A DNA stretch of 11,171 bases from NCBI GenBank assembly GCA_002402125.1, contig NVVG01000265.1, positions 1 to 11,171 on the forward strand, in the 5' to 3' direction. Each line of letters opens with the position of its first letter. Position 1 is the stretch's first letter. A model generated the notes under the pieces. The model searched no databases. It was not told the DNA's origin and worked only from the letters and a program-made list of their open reading frames with translations. Positions 1 to 7,069 of this stretch are shown here, piece after piece. A program made the translations under genes and the position numbers. Source of the stretch: Moraxellaceae bacterium. GTDB taxonomy: Bacteria; Pseudomonadota; Gammaproteobacteria; Pseudomonadales; Ketobacteraceae.

Positions 1-1904
1 ATCCCTTTCAATTTAACGTCAATTTCAGCATTTAAGTCCGGCCCCGACAAGGTAAAAGGAAGCACAAAGATTCGCCCCCCTAACAAACTGGCCTCAAACT
101 CATCAATCTCTAATGTATACTCATTATTTTCCAAATTAGTAGTACCGGAAAATACACTTTCTAATGCATTCATAGGTATACCATAATTCATCTCGTCAAC
201 AACCAACTTATCCGTAGAAAAATTTAGCATTGCATCTTTCATACTAAACATTAATTGCGTTTGGATATTGAATAATGCCATCTCCTTCTGCGTCAAGCTC
301 ATCTTATTTAACGTTAATTGTCCACGTCCACGAAACGATGACAAGTCCGGTGAGCCAGTGATGAATTCTTTCAATTCATCAGCCTCGACTGTCGCGCTTG
401 AAGTTAGGTGCATTTCGCCTCCTGTCGTTAACATGCTATTGCCTTCTATCATATCAAGCTGTTTCTGAACAAACGCTGAACCTGCGGTAAACTCTCTGAC
501 ATCCACTGAGAGCAGGTTTTTATCGAGATTCCAGTTGGCACTGCCATCCAATGTAAGTTCATCATTTTGATTCTGCAGCATAACATCTATATTTGCCGTT
601 CCCTTTGCCCTACTCACTAGCCTCTTCAATACGCCTTCATCTAATATCGATATAGCCTCCAAATCCACTGCTGGCAGATTAAGTTCTGCAATTACGGCTA
701 CCTCTCCCGAAGTGTCGTTCAGCAATTCCAACCGAGGATAGCGCTCTGCTGCCGCCGTAATCACTTTCTTTAATCCATCGATTGTAAGCAAAACCTGAAT
801 ATCTTTCACGGTAACATCGGCCTTGAGTTGAACCGCAAAGTCTTTATCCAGGTTGCAATCAATCCGGCCTATTAAAGCAACTTCATCTTTTTTGTTCTGC
901 AGCGTGAAATCTATATTCGCCGCTGCCTTTACCCGCTTAAGCAGGGTCTTCAATATGCCTTCATTTAAGGTCGTTTTTCCATCAAAATCCGAAAATGGCA
1001 CATTAAATTCGGCACTAACGGCTGCAACTCCGGAAGCATCACCCAACAAATCCAACAGGGGGTAACCCTCGCCCATCGCATTCATCATCCTCTTTAACGC
1101 ATCGCTTTTTAGCAAAGCATGAACACCCTGCACGCTACCATCTGCCTGTAGCTGAATCGCTAAATTTTTATACTGCTCATCTAACTGGCCATCCAACCGA
1201 AGATGCGGCAAAACAATAGACTGATCGTCAACCGATAGTATGGGTTCTATATCAATTACCACCTGGTTGGCTGCATTCAACATTAACGTGGCTTTTATCT
1301 CCGGCGAGAATTGAGTTGTTATATTTAGCCTCGTGTTAAGCTCTTGACGATCAACACTCACACCTGAATCACTGTCAACTCGCCATTGGTTTTGTAAGTG
1401 CTGAACCGTGTAATGGTGAATATCAAGCTGGTGGGAAGGTAATAATAGAAATACGTCGGAAGGAATAGGAAAGCCTGCTGTGCTGGGGTCCTGACTTTTT
1501 TCTAGATATTGATTATTTTGAGTAATAAGAATTTCAACCTGATCAGCTCCCAAATAGTCAAATTGCCTTTGCTTTAGCGTGGCCAGCGAGCCTGTAGCGG
1601 AAAGACCTCTCATCACCACGTCATAACGGTGGCCGTTTTTTTCAACCTCAAACGCCAACGCCTGAATAGTAAAACCTAACCATTGGGCTGATACCCCTTC
1701 TAGCGTTAAGCTTGAAATACCTACCTGCTTCAGCTGACCTTCGATAGCATCAAGCAATGTTTGTTTTGCCCAACCATAAGAATAGTACCCCCCTAGAACC
1801 AACAATGCGCCAATACAAATAAAAACTATTCGCCAGGATCGATTCTTTGTAGCTGGGGGATCATTGCTCCCACGTTGAGCATCTAGTGCTACTTGCTTTT
1901 TGAT
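1..1904 (-). CDS. YdbH-like AsmA-family envelope protein (C-terminus off the window)
   Basis: An open frame of 634 codons with no stop reaches the left edge, so the C-terminus is missing. The N-terminus is a short charged segment, then one membrane anchor (SWRIVFICIGALLVLGGYY), then a long beta-rich, repetitive, presumably periplasmic region. Near the left edge, the segment around EFEASLLGGRIFVLPFTL aligns by eye with the VDVLGGNVLMKQLRMP region of E. coli YdbH, which supports the YdbH (DctA-YdbH) family. YdbH proteins are AsmA-like and, in E. coli, bridge inner and outer membranes with the lipoprotein YnbE to move phospholipids. YnbE and YdbL partners would lie beyond the left edge if the usual order holds. 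Residues encoded at 855-1187 and 531-854 are a tandem duplication. No ATG, GTG or TTG precedes the anchor. I start at ATC (1904), 5 bases after an AAAGGA ribosome-site-like sequence and inside the end of the arsR-like gene. The family call is fairly firm; the start is not. Confidence 0.72.
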   Translation of the reverse strand, partial: MKKQVALDAQRGSNDPPATKNRSWRIVFICIGALLVLGGYYSYGWAKQTLLDAIEGQLKQVGISSLTLEGVSAQWLGFTIQALAFEVEKNGHRYDVVMRGLSATGSLATLKQRQFDYLGADQVEILITQNNQYLEKSQDPSTAGFPIPSDVFLLLPSHQLDIHHYTVQHLQNQWRVDSDSGVSVDRQELNTRLNITTQFSPEIKATLMLNAANQVVIDIEPILSVDDQSIVLPHLRLDGQLDEQYKNLAIQLQADGSVQGVHALLKSDALKRMMNAMGEGYPLLDLLGDASGVAAVSAEFNVPFSDFDGKTTLNEGILKTLLKRVKAAANIDFTLQNKKDEVALIGRIDCNLDKDFAVQLKADVTVKDIQVLLTIDGLKKVITAAAERYPRLELLNDTSGEVAVIAELNLPAVDLEAISILDEGVLKRLVSRAKGTANIDVMLQNQNDELTLDGSANWNLDKNLLSVDVREFTAGSAFVQKQLDMIEGNSMLTTGGEMHLTSSATVEADELKEFITGSPDLSSFRGRGQLTLNKMSLTQKEMALFNIQTQLMFSMKDAMLNFSTDKLVVDEMNYGIPMNALESVFSGTTNLENNEYTLEIDEFEASLLGGRIFVLPFTLSGPDLNAEIDVKLKG

Positions 1905-2242
1905 AGAAGTCCTTTACCACAAAACAAGGATTCCCCATCAAAGAATCCCCCTAAATCATCGTACATTGAATCATTTAAAAAACAGGTCATGTACTTCCCT
2001 TTCCTTTCAACCTTTATTAAATCTGCATTCACCAATTCTTTGACATGGTGCGAAACCGTTGGTGCGCCGATATTAAGCCTACGAATACATGCTGAGATCC
2101 CGCAGCCAGACCCTAGCTGCCCTTTCACCCGCTTGCCTCGCTGGTCAATAATCTCCAAATATATTTGCAATCTATTGGGGTTAGACAGAGCCTTAAATGC
2201 CTTTGCCATTTGTTTCATTTTTATCACATTAACATCATGCAT
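1889..2242 (-). CDS. ArsR/SmtB-family winged-helix regulator
   Basis: This 117-residue protein fits the size of ArsR-family repressors, small dimeric winged-helix DNA-binding proteins that often release DNA on binding metal. The N-terminal helix has the family signature AKAFKALSNPNRLQIY (about 13-28). The recognition helix region is APTVSHHVKELVNADLI (60-76), followed by the wing VERKGKYMTCFL. The usual metal-site ELCVCDL is absent; instead there is GCGISACIRRLNIG with Cys47 and Cys52, plus Cys87 and Cys108, so metal or redox sensing is possible but unproven. I chose ATG at 2242 over the in-frame TTG two codons upstream. The AGGG that could serve as ribosome site lies 8 bases before this ATG inside a hairpin. 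It overlaps the downstream ydbH-like frame by 16 bases, so the two are probably co-transcribed. An ArsR regulator ahead of a YdbH protein is an unusual pairing. Confidence 0.85.
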   Translation of the reverse strand: MHDVNVIKMKQMAKAFKALSNPNRLQIYLEIIDQRGKRVKGQLGSGCGISACIRRLNIGAPTVSHHVKELVNADLIKVERKGKYMTCFLNDSMYDDLGGFFDGESLFCGKGLLSKSK

Positions 2243-2249
2243 ATGCAAA

Positions 2250-2268
2250 GCCCTAACCCGGCTAGGGC
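2250..2268 (-). promoter_or_regulatory. Hairpin in arsR leader covering the ribosome site
   Basis: GCCCTA and TAGGGC form a perfect 6-bp inverted repeat with a 7-base GC-rich loop, ending 7 bases before the arsR ATG. On the minus-strand transcript, the 3' arm contains the only AGGG that could act as ribosome binding site (8 bases from the start). The repeat could therefore be an RNA structure gating translation, or a DNA operator for ArsR autoregulation. The sequence does not decide between these. Confidence 0.4.
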
Positions 2269-2472
2269 CCTCTTTAACTGACCCAAGAAACTTTCTTCTT
2301 CTATATACAGCATCCTGCAGTTGGTATTTGTTAGCTTTTAATGATTTACGGTTCTACAACTATCAAAATGAGTATATTTGATGCACGACAAAATTAAAGC
2401 TGAATCATAAGTATATTTACGAGAATACCGGTTTACCGCAAAGTCTCCATGATCGACAAATTTCTGAGCTCA

Positions 2473-2494
2473 ATATGTGAGCTGTATCACGTTT
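2473..2494. promoter_or_regulatory. CRP/Vfr-like binding site
   Basis: The site reads TGTGA-N6-TCACG in an AT-rich flank and matches about 17 of 22 positions of the E. coli CRP consensus by hand alignment. Its centre (2483.5) is about 60-65 bases upstream of the start expected from the TGCTATAT at 2533-2540, close to the class I CRP position. It most likely acts on the rightward gene at 2589. The arsR start is about 240 bases away in the other direction. Confidence 0.5.
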
Positions 2495-2588
2495 TTCATC
2501 CAAATTGATACCCGCTTTTGCAGTATGGTTTATGCTATATCCTGCAACATAAACTTTAGTGGTACGACTAACAAATCGGTATTTTCTG

Positions 2589-2945
2589 ATGCTGAAACAA
2601 CAATTAAGCCCTATTGAAGCTAAACCCAAAAAAAAGACCTTACGCTCTATGGCGCACGGTATAATGTTAGCGATCGTAGGGTTAACCTCATTGCTTCTTG
2701 TATCTAACTCCTTTTCTAATACTGGCTTTTACCCCCAATCAATCGATCAGACAAATACGCATTCATACCACCTTACCCAAATACAAGAAAAAAACCCCAT
2801 AGCAATGATCATTACCAAGCAAAATTCCAGCAACACTGGTCAGGAATCACCCAACGCCATCCCTTCACCTGCACCACTTTCAATAGTCGCATTATTATTG
2901 TTGATTTTGGCCACAGCCATACGCCGACATCAACAGCGCCCTTAA
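2589..2945 (+). CDS. Small exported/membrane protein with a CTERM-like tail, unknown function
   Basis: I do not recognise this 118-residue protein. The N-terminus is basic (KPKKKTLRS, 12-20), followed by a hydrophobic stretch (about 23-40) that could be a long signal peptide or anchor. A polar Ser/Thr/Asn/Gln-rich linker follows (40-88). The end is proline-containing (IPSPAPL), then a hydrophobic helix (about 97-110), then a basic tail IRRHQQRP. This layout resembles PEP-CTERM or VPLPA-type exosortase sorting signals, but the motif itself is not canonical. The start is uncertain: GTG at 2559 and ATG at 2649 are in frame, and none of the three has a clear ribosome site. A CRP-like site lies upstream. 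It may equally be an ordinary two-helix membrane protein. The gap of 216 bases to the next gene argues against tight coupling. Confidence 0.5.
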   Translation: MLKQQLSPIEAKPKKKTLRSMAHGIMLAIVGLTSLLLVSNSFSNTGFYPQSIDQTNTHSYHLTQIQEKNPIAMIITKQNSSNTGQESPNAIPSPAPLSIVALLLLILATAIRRHQQRP

Positions 2946-3161
2946 GACTCACTACGAGAAAATATAACCAGCTCAACTCTGTAAATCTGCCTATTAACAC
3001 TCTCAGCTTGCCACAAGGCCAAATTTCCCGCCTACAGTTGTTAGATTTCGAGCCTCACGCGTAAAAAAAACCTTCAAACATATTTCGCGAACCTCGCCCA
3101 TGCCGTAGAATCCGCATCAATACTCGCTAATTCTAAAGGCGCTCTAAATAAGCAGTAAATA

Positions 3162-4406
3162 ATGACAGAAATATTCTCCCACCCCGACCTACTGAAGTAC
3201 CTAAGTATTCCAGCAATTGCAGCTGTTGTTGGCTGGGTAACCAACTGGTTCGCAATAAAACTCATGTTTTATCCGAAGGAGTTCATCGGTTACCAACCCT
3301 TATTATTAGGCTGGCAAGGCGTCATCCCGTCGAATGCAGAGAAAATGGCAATAGTTTTTGTAGACAAGGCGCTGGCCTCTCTGGCGAATGTTGCAGAAGT
3401 CTACGGGGAGATCGACCGCAATTTACTGCGGAAAGAACTGGTCAAAACAATGGATCATATCATCGTCGAGTACATTGACGAACTCATGATCAAAGAGAAC
3501 GCCATTTTATGGGAAAATCTGCCCAATAGTGCTCGCACGGGCATATATCGGAGTGTTAGAAAACAACTACCGCAAATAGCCGACGCCATGCTGGATGATA
3601 TAGGCACTCATATTGACGACCTGTTTGATTTAGAAGCAATGGTTGTTGATAAACTCACCAATAATAAAGACCTCCTAAACCGTATATTTCTTGAAGCTGG
3701 AGATAAAGAATATTCATTTATCATTAACTCTGGTATCTATTTTGGCGCTCTATTCGGATTGATTCAGATGGTGGCCTGGTATTTCATCCACCAATGGTGG
3801 TTATTACCTCTTTTTGGGTTCCTAGTTGGTTATTTCACCAATGTCATTGCCCTAAAAGTAATATTCGAACCCCTTGAACCCATCAAGATTGGCCCATACA
3901 AATTTCAGGGGCTGTTTCTAAAACGACAAAAGGAGGTCGCCCGTATACTGTGTCGGATAACAACAAGAGAAGTCATTACTATTAATAATATGCTCCATGC
4001 AATACTCACTGGCCCAAAATCAGAACACACAAAAAGAATAATTCAATCACACATACGGAAAAGTATTGATAAAACAACGAGTTGGGGTTTTTTGGGCATC
4101 GGAAAGCCGTTAACCAAAGCGGTGATGGGTACCCAAGGTTATATTGATCTGAAGCTTCGCGCCGGTAACATGGCCGTTAACATTGCAGAAAAAGAGCTTG
4201 TTCATAATCAGGCTATTAGTAATGGTCAAAATGATATCATCGAGAATTTATTGCGCACCCGCATGGAATCATTATCTTCCTCCGAATTCCAAGAAATACT
4301 CAGGCCTGCCTTTCAAGAAGATGAATGGAAGCTTATCGCCCTTGGTGCCGTACTGGGTTTAGCTGCTGGATTTCTGCAACTGTTTACTCTGTTTGGAGGT
4401 ATGTAG
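3162..4406 (+). CDS. DUF445 family inner-membrane protein
   Basis: This 414-residue protein belongs to the DUF445 family of membrane proteins, whose biochemical role is not established. Two copies of the hallmark are visible: VGWVTNWFAIKLMFYP (23-38) and VGYFTNVIALKVIFEP (222-237). Each is followed by a related segment, GWQGVIPSNAEKMA (50-63) and KFQGLFLKRQKEVA (247-260), so the protein is an internal duplication. Likely membrane helices lie near 14-36, 190-208, 212-235 and 391-412. The long stretches between them are helical and soluble-looking. The ATG at 3162 is the first of the frame and gives the expected N-terminus just ahead of the first hallmark, but the ribosome site is weak. It converges on the kinase gene downstream, with 65 bases between the stops. 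Confidence 0.9.
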   Translation: MTEIFSHPDLLKYLSIPAIAAVVGWVTNWFAIKLMFYPKEFIGYQPLLLGWQGVIPSNAEKMAIVFVDKALASLANVAEVYGEIDRNLLRKELVKTMDHIIVEYIDELMIKENAILWENLPNSARTGIYRSVRKQLPQIADAMLDDIGTHIDDLFDLEAMVVDKLTNNKDLLNRIFLEAGDKEYSFIINSGIYFGALFGLIQMVAWYFIHQWWLLPLFGFLVGYFTNVIALKVIFEPLEPIKIGPYKFQGLFLKRQKEVARILCRITTREVITINNMLHAILTGPKSEHTKRIIQSHIRKSIDKTTSWGFLGIGKPLTKAVMGTQGYIDLKLRAGNMAVNIAEKELVHNQAISNGQNDIIENLLRTRMESLSSSEFQEILRPAFQEDEWKLIALGAVLGLAAGFLQLFTLFGGM

Positions 4407-4411
4407 TTGGC

Positions 4412-4450
4412 GGTAAGTAGCTGGAGGCAATCAGCTTAGAGGCATTTACC
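4412..4450 (+). terminator. Possible stem-loop after the DUF445 gene
   Basis: GGTAA (4412-4416) and TTACC (4446-4450) flank an inner AGCTG (4419-4423) / CAGCT (4432-4436) pair, giving an imperfect nested hairpin 6 bases after the DUF445 stop. There is no T tract on the plus strand, so an intrinsic terminator is only possible, not shown. Confidence 0.25.
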
Positions 4451-4454
4451 GGGC

Positions 4455-4488
4455 AAAAAGTTTGTTGGCTCTTACGTTGAACCGACAA
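4455..4488 (-). terminator. Intrinsic terminator overlapping the phoQ-type stop codon
   Basis: On the minus strand, TTGTCGGTTC (4488-4479) pairs with GAGCCAACAA (4471-4462), with one C-A mismatch and one G-U pair. The loop is 7 bases, and AC then five T's (4459-4455) follow the stem. The TAA stop of the kinase lies in the loop. This would end the PepSY-PhoP-PhoQ transcript. Confidence 0.55.
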
Positions 4489-5899
4489 CGCAGGGAAGCT
4501 CTACTCGTATGCTCGCACCACCCAAAGAAGACGAACGATTAATACTTATCTCTCCTTGGTACCCCGTCACAATATCCTGCACCACCGCCAATCCAATGCC
4601 TTGACCTGGGGTTTCAGTATCGGCTCGCACACCACGGCGAAGTATCTGTTCACCAATTGCTGCGGGAACACCATCGCCATCGTCTTCAAACAACAAAACC
4701 CCAACATGATCAGCATCACCCTGAAACAAAGACAGCTTCACCTCATTGCAGCAGTGTTTATAGGCGTTATCTAGAAGGTTTCCCATTATCTCTAGCAAAT
4801 CACCTTCATCACCGGCAAACATTAATTCCCCCCCTATTGGCAATGAATTACTTACAGAGGATCGCACCTGCTTATCTCGGTAGACTTTATCCAACGTCGA
4901 CAGCAACTTTTCAGCTGCAGAACTAACGGCAACCGACTTACCCAGTTGTACCGCCCCAGATGCCACCGCTCGCTTTAGCTGATATTCCACAATCTGATCC
5001 ATTCGTGTCACCTGGGCATCGACAACCTCCGCAAGCGAATCATAGTTTTGAGCCAGGTCTTGAGCAGAGCCTTGAGAATCATGTTGAGATGACGCATTTT
5101 GAATCTCTCCGCTTGATCCACGCAATACGGCCAAGGGAGTCTTTAAGCTGTGGGCCAAATCCCCTAAGGTGTTTTTATAGCGCTCGCGCTGGCGGTGCTC
5201 ATGGGCCACGAGTTGATTTAGATTATTCACTACCCGAGCAATCTCTAAAGGAAAACGTCCCTCTAAACGCTGGGTCTGGCCCTCTTCGATCAATGCTACT
5301 TGTCTTGCAAGTACCCCCAAAGGAGAAAGCCCCCATCGCAACACCAGCCATTGGGCTATCAATAGAAAAACCCCTAATCCAGCCAACCACCGCCACAACT
5401 CATTGCGAAACGACGCTGACTGAACCTGATAACGGTCAACATTTTCTCTCACCAAAAACGTATAGATATGCTCTACGCCACCAGCACCTTCCCAAACAAC
5501 ACCAAATGCTAGTTGATAAAAAGAGTGTTCTGCACTGGCTTTAACGATACCAAACTGAGTTTCACCCGGAGGCAACGGTGCGACTTCCGAAAAAACCACG
5601 CCCAACGACGACTCAGATGACCAAAGTTGCGCACTATCATCACTGATCACGGCACCGTACAAACCTGAATTTAATTCGTTAAAACGAGGCTCTTGCAGTG
5701 CTTCCGGCAAAAACAGTTCGCCATCAATTTCATTGGCCGCGGAAAGTAAACTGTAAAGATGCAACTGTAATTGTTCGTTTGCTCCATTTTCAAGGCTACT
5801 ACGATACGCTTGATCTAACCCTAAACCGGCGCCTCCTAGAAATAACATCAGTATCACTAAGGTCGAAGTAAACAACCTGCCTCTCAAAGAAGAAAACAT
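4472..5899 (-). CDS. phoQ: PhoQ-type sensor histidine kinase
   Basis: This 475-residue membrane kinase is the partner of the regulator just upstream. A first helix (about 10-30) and a second (about 168-190) bracket a periplasmic sensor region of roughly 135 residues. A HAMP-like linker follows (about 191-240). The phospho-acceptor is His250 in LAHSLKTPLAVL, close to the PhoQ sequence THSLKTPLAVL. The ATPase domain shows the N box EIMGNLLDNAYK (370-381), EDDGDGVP (405-412) and GQGIGLAV (432-439), all intact. Between the H box and the second dimerisation helix is a Ser/Gln-rich stretch (about 262-288) that looks longer than in E. coli PhoQ. The ATG at 5899 is preceded by AAAGG. The gap of 31 bases to the regulator gene supports one operon. 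PhoQ proteins sense Mg2+, acid or cationic peptides, but ligand specificity cannot be read from this sequence. Confidence 0.88.
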   Translation of the reverse strand: MFSSLRGRLFTSTLVILMLFLGGAGLGLDQAYRSSLENGANEQLQLHLYSLLSAANEIDGELFLPEALQEPRFNELNSGLYGAVISDDSAQLWSSESSLGVVFSEVAPLPPGETQFGIVKASAEHSFYQLAFGVVWEGAGGVEHIYTFLVRENVDRYQVQSASFRNELWRWLAGLGVFLLIAQWLVLRWGLSPLGVLARQVALIEEGQTQRLEGRFPLEIARVVNNLNQLVAHEHRQRERYKNTLGDLAHSLKTPLAVLRGSSGEIQNASSQHDSQGSAQDLAQNYDSLAEVVDAQVTRMDQIVEYQLKRAVASGAVQLGKSVAVSSAAEKLLSTLDKVYRDKQVRSSVSNSLPIGGELMFAGDEGDLLEIMGNLLDNAYKHCCNEVKLSLFQGDADHVGVLLFEDDGDGVPAAIGEQILRRGVRADTETPGQGIGLAVVQDIVTGYQGEISINRSSSLGGASIRVELPCVVGST

Positions 5900-5930
5900 A
5901 TTCTTGAAATACCTTTATATGATAGAAATA

Positions 5931-6620
5931 TTAGTTACCATGATCTGCAAGCGTGAAACGGTAACCTCGACCACGCAACGTTTCAATTGGCTTTAAGGTA
6001 TTTTGGGGGTCAAGTTTTTTCCTTAAACGTCCTACAAACACTTCAATGACATTACTGTCGCGATCATAGTCCTGATCATAAATATGTTCTGTTAAGGTTA
6101 TTTTGGAAACAACTTCATTAGGATGCAGCATGAGATATTCAATGACTTTATATTCATAACTCGTTAACTCAACCTGTTTATCATTGAGCTTAACCTGCTG
6201 ACTCGCCATCTCCAATGCAATGGGGCCATAAACAACGACAGGTTTTGCCAACCCTACTGCTCGTCGAAGCAAAGCATTAATCCGTGCCAACACCTCTTCC
6301 ATATGAAACGGTTTCACCACATAATCATCACCGCCGGCTTCTAGCCCTTCTACTTTATCTTGCCAATTCCCTCGGGCAGTTAAAATCAGTACAGGGTAAT
6401 CACAATTCTTTTCGCGTAATTGCCGTATAACATCTATTCCATTTAACTTTGGCAACCCCAAATCAATAATGGCTAAATCATAGGGGTGTTCAAGACCTAA
6501 AAACACCGCCTCTTCTCCATCCTCTGCGACATCAACGCTATACCCTACTTTCTCTAGCGCCTGCTTCAATTGATCTTGTAACGCTAACTCATCCTCCACC
6601 ACGAGTAATCGCAATATCAT
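5931..6620 (-). CDS. phoP: PhoP-type OmpR-family response regulator
   Basis: This 229-residue protein has an N-terminal receiver domain and a C-terminal winged helix. The receiver carries the acidic pocket (Glu9-Asp10), phospho-acceptor Asp53 in AIIDLGLP, Thr81 and Lys103. The stretch TARGNWQDKVEGLEAGGDDY, followed by VVKPFHMEEV, is very close to E. coli PhoP. The DNA-binding domain spans about 125-226, with the recognition helix near SNVIEVFVGRLRKKLD (189-204) and the wing RGRGYRF. Members bind direct repeats about 11 bases apart as head-to-tail dimers. The ATG at 6620 follows a GGGGG ribosome site 4 bases upstream. It lies 42 bases after the PepSY gene and 31 bases before the kinase gene. 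The regulon cannot be told from the window, but candidate repeats lie upstream of the PepSY gene and the glycine-zipper gene. Confidence 0.92.
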   Translation of the reverse strand: MILRLLVVEDELALQDQLKQALEKVGYSVDVAEDGEEAVFLGLEHPYDLAIIDLGLPKLNGIDVIRQLREKNCDYPVLILTARGNWQDKVEGLEAGGDDYVVKPFHMEEVLARINALLRRAVGLAKPVVVYGPIALEMASQQVKLNDKQVELTSYEYKVIEYLMLHPNEVVSKITLTEHIYDQDYDRDSNVIEVFVGRLRKKLDPQNTLKPIETLRGRGYRFTLADHGN

Positions 6621-6662
6621 TTACCCCCTGTGAATAAAACTTTCGCTATGATCAAAAAACCA

Positions 6663-6959
6663 CTATGGCTCAAAAACATCACCTGTTTCAGCATCAACAA
6701 ACACATTTTTTACCCGACCACCAGGCATAAGTACTTTCACTTTGAAAACCTTTGGGCCCTTACTTTTAATTTCTTCCGCTTTTAATACTTTTCCAGGATA
6801 CTGTTTTTTTACCCGCTTCATCGCTCGCTCGATAGTAAACTCTGCCTTAGCGAGTAATATTACGCTATGGTCTGACCGCGCAGACCATGCTGCGGGAATA
6901 TCTACAATCAATAGTAACAGCACAATTAACAAACCTTGCTTAATCACAACGTACCTCAT
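6663..6959 (-). CDS. Exported single PepSY-domain protein
   Basis: This 98-residue protein has a signal peptide (about 1-27, hydrophobic core GLLIVLLLLIVDIPA, likely cut after AWSA) and then one PepSY domain (about 36-97) with the typical ending VKNVFVDAETGDVFEP. Small periplasmic PepSY proteins are often encoded beside two-component systems and are thought to modulate sensor or protease activity in the periplasm. Here it is the first gene of the likely PepSY-phoP-phoQ operon, so an accessory role in PhoQ sensing is a reasonable inference. The ATG at 6959 gives the complete signal peptide; the ribosome site is weak. Confidence 0.87.
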   Translation of the reverse strand: MRYVVIKQGLLIVLLLLIVDIPAAWSARSDHSVILLAKAEFTIERAMKRVKKQYPGKVLKAEEIKSKGPKVFKVKVLMPGGRVKNVFVDAETGDVFEP

Positions 6960-7009
6960 AAATGTGGTTGGCCCTGAATACTAGCAATAAGTTTACAGCG
7001 TATCGCTAA

Positions 7010-7029
7010 TTATCACCATCTAATCACCA
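7010..7029 (-). promoter_or_regulatory. 11-base-period direct repeat ahead of the PepSY-PhoPQ genes
   Basis: On the plus strand TTATCACCA (7010-7018) and TAATCACCA (7021-7029) match at 8 of 9 bases, one helical turn apart. On the coding strand this is TGGTGAT-N4-TGGTGAT. The geometry fits an OmpR/PhoP-family operator at the -35 position, and a weak TACGCT follows 9 bases later. Autoregulation of the operon is the obvious inference. The sequence is not the enterobacterial TGTTTA PhoP box. Confidence 0.45.
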
Positions 7030-7069
7030 ATGAACGAGTAACGTTGAATTAATGGTGCCAATTACCAAC

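Larger units (their letters stand above)
2243..2588. other. Divergent intergenic region between arsR and the small membrane-protein gene
   Basis: No convincing gene lies here. The region holds the arsR leader hairpin, a direct repeat AGTATATTT (2371-2379 and 2410-2418), a CRP-like site at 2473-2494 and an extended -10-like TGCTATAT at 2533-2540. I could not identify a firm -35/-10 pair in either direction. Confidence 0.6.

Noticed and set aside
853..1065. Plus-strand open frame across the YdbH repeat
   Set aside because: Antisense to a continuous, well-supported reading frame with repeated protein motifs.
1893..2381. Long plus-strand open frame of 162 codons
   Set aside because: It lies antisense to the ArsR gene, has no domain pattern, and the minus-strand frame has clear winged-helix residues.
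2371..2418. Direct repeat AGTATATTT, 39 bases apart
   Set aside because: Short and AT-only apart from one G; expected by chance in this composition and not at a useful helical spacing.
4960..5544. Plus-strand open frame of 194 codons
   Set aside because: It is the antisense shadow of the histidine kinase; its Pro/His/Leu-rich translation has no recognisable feature.
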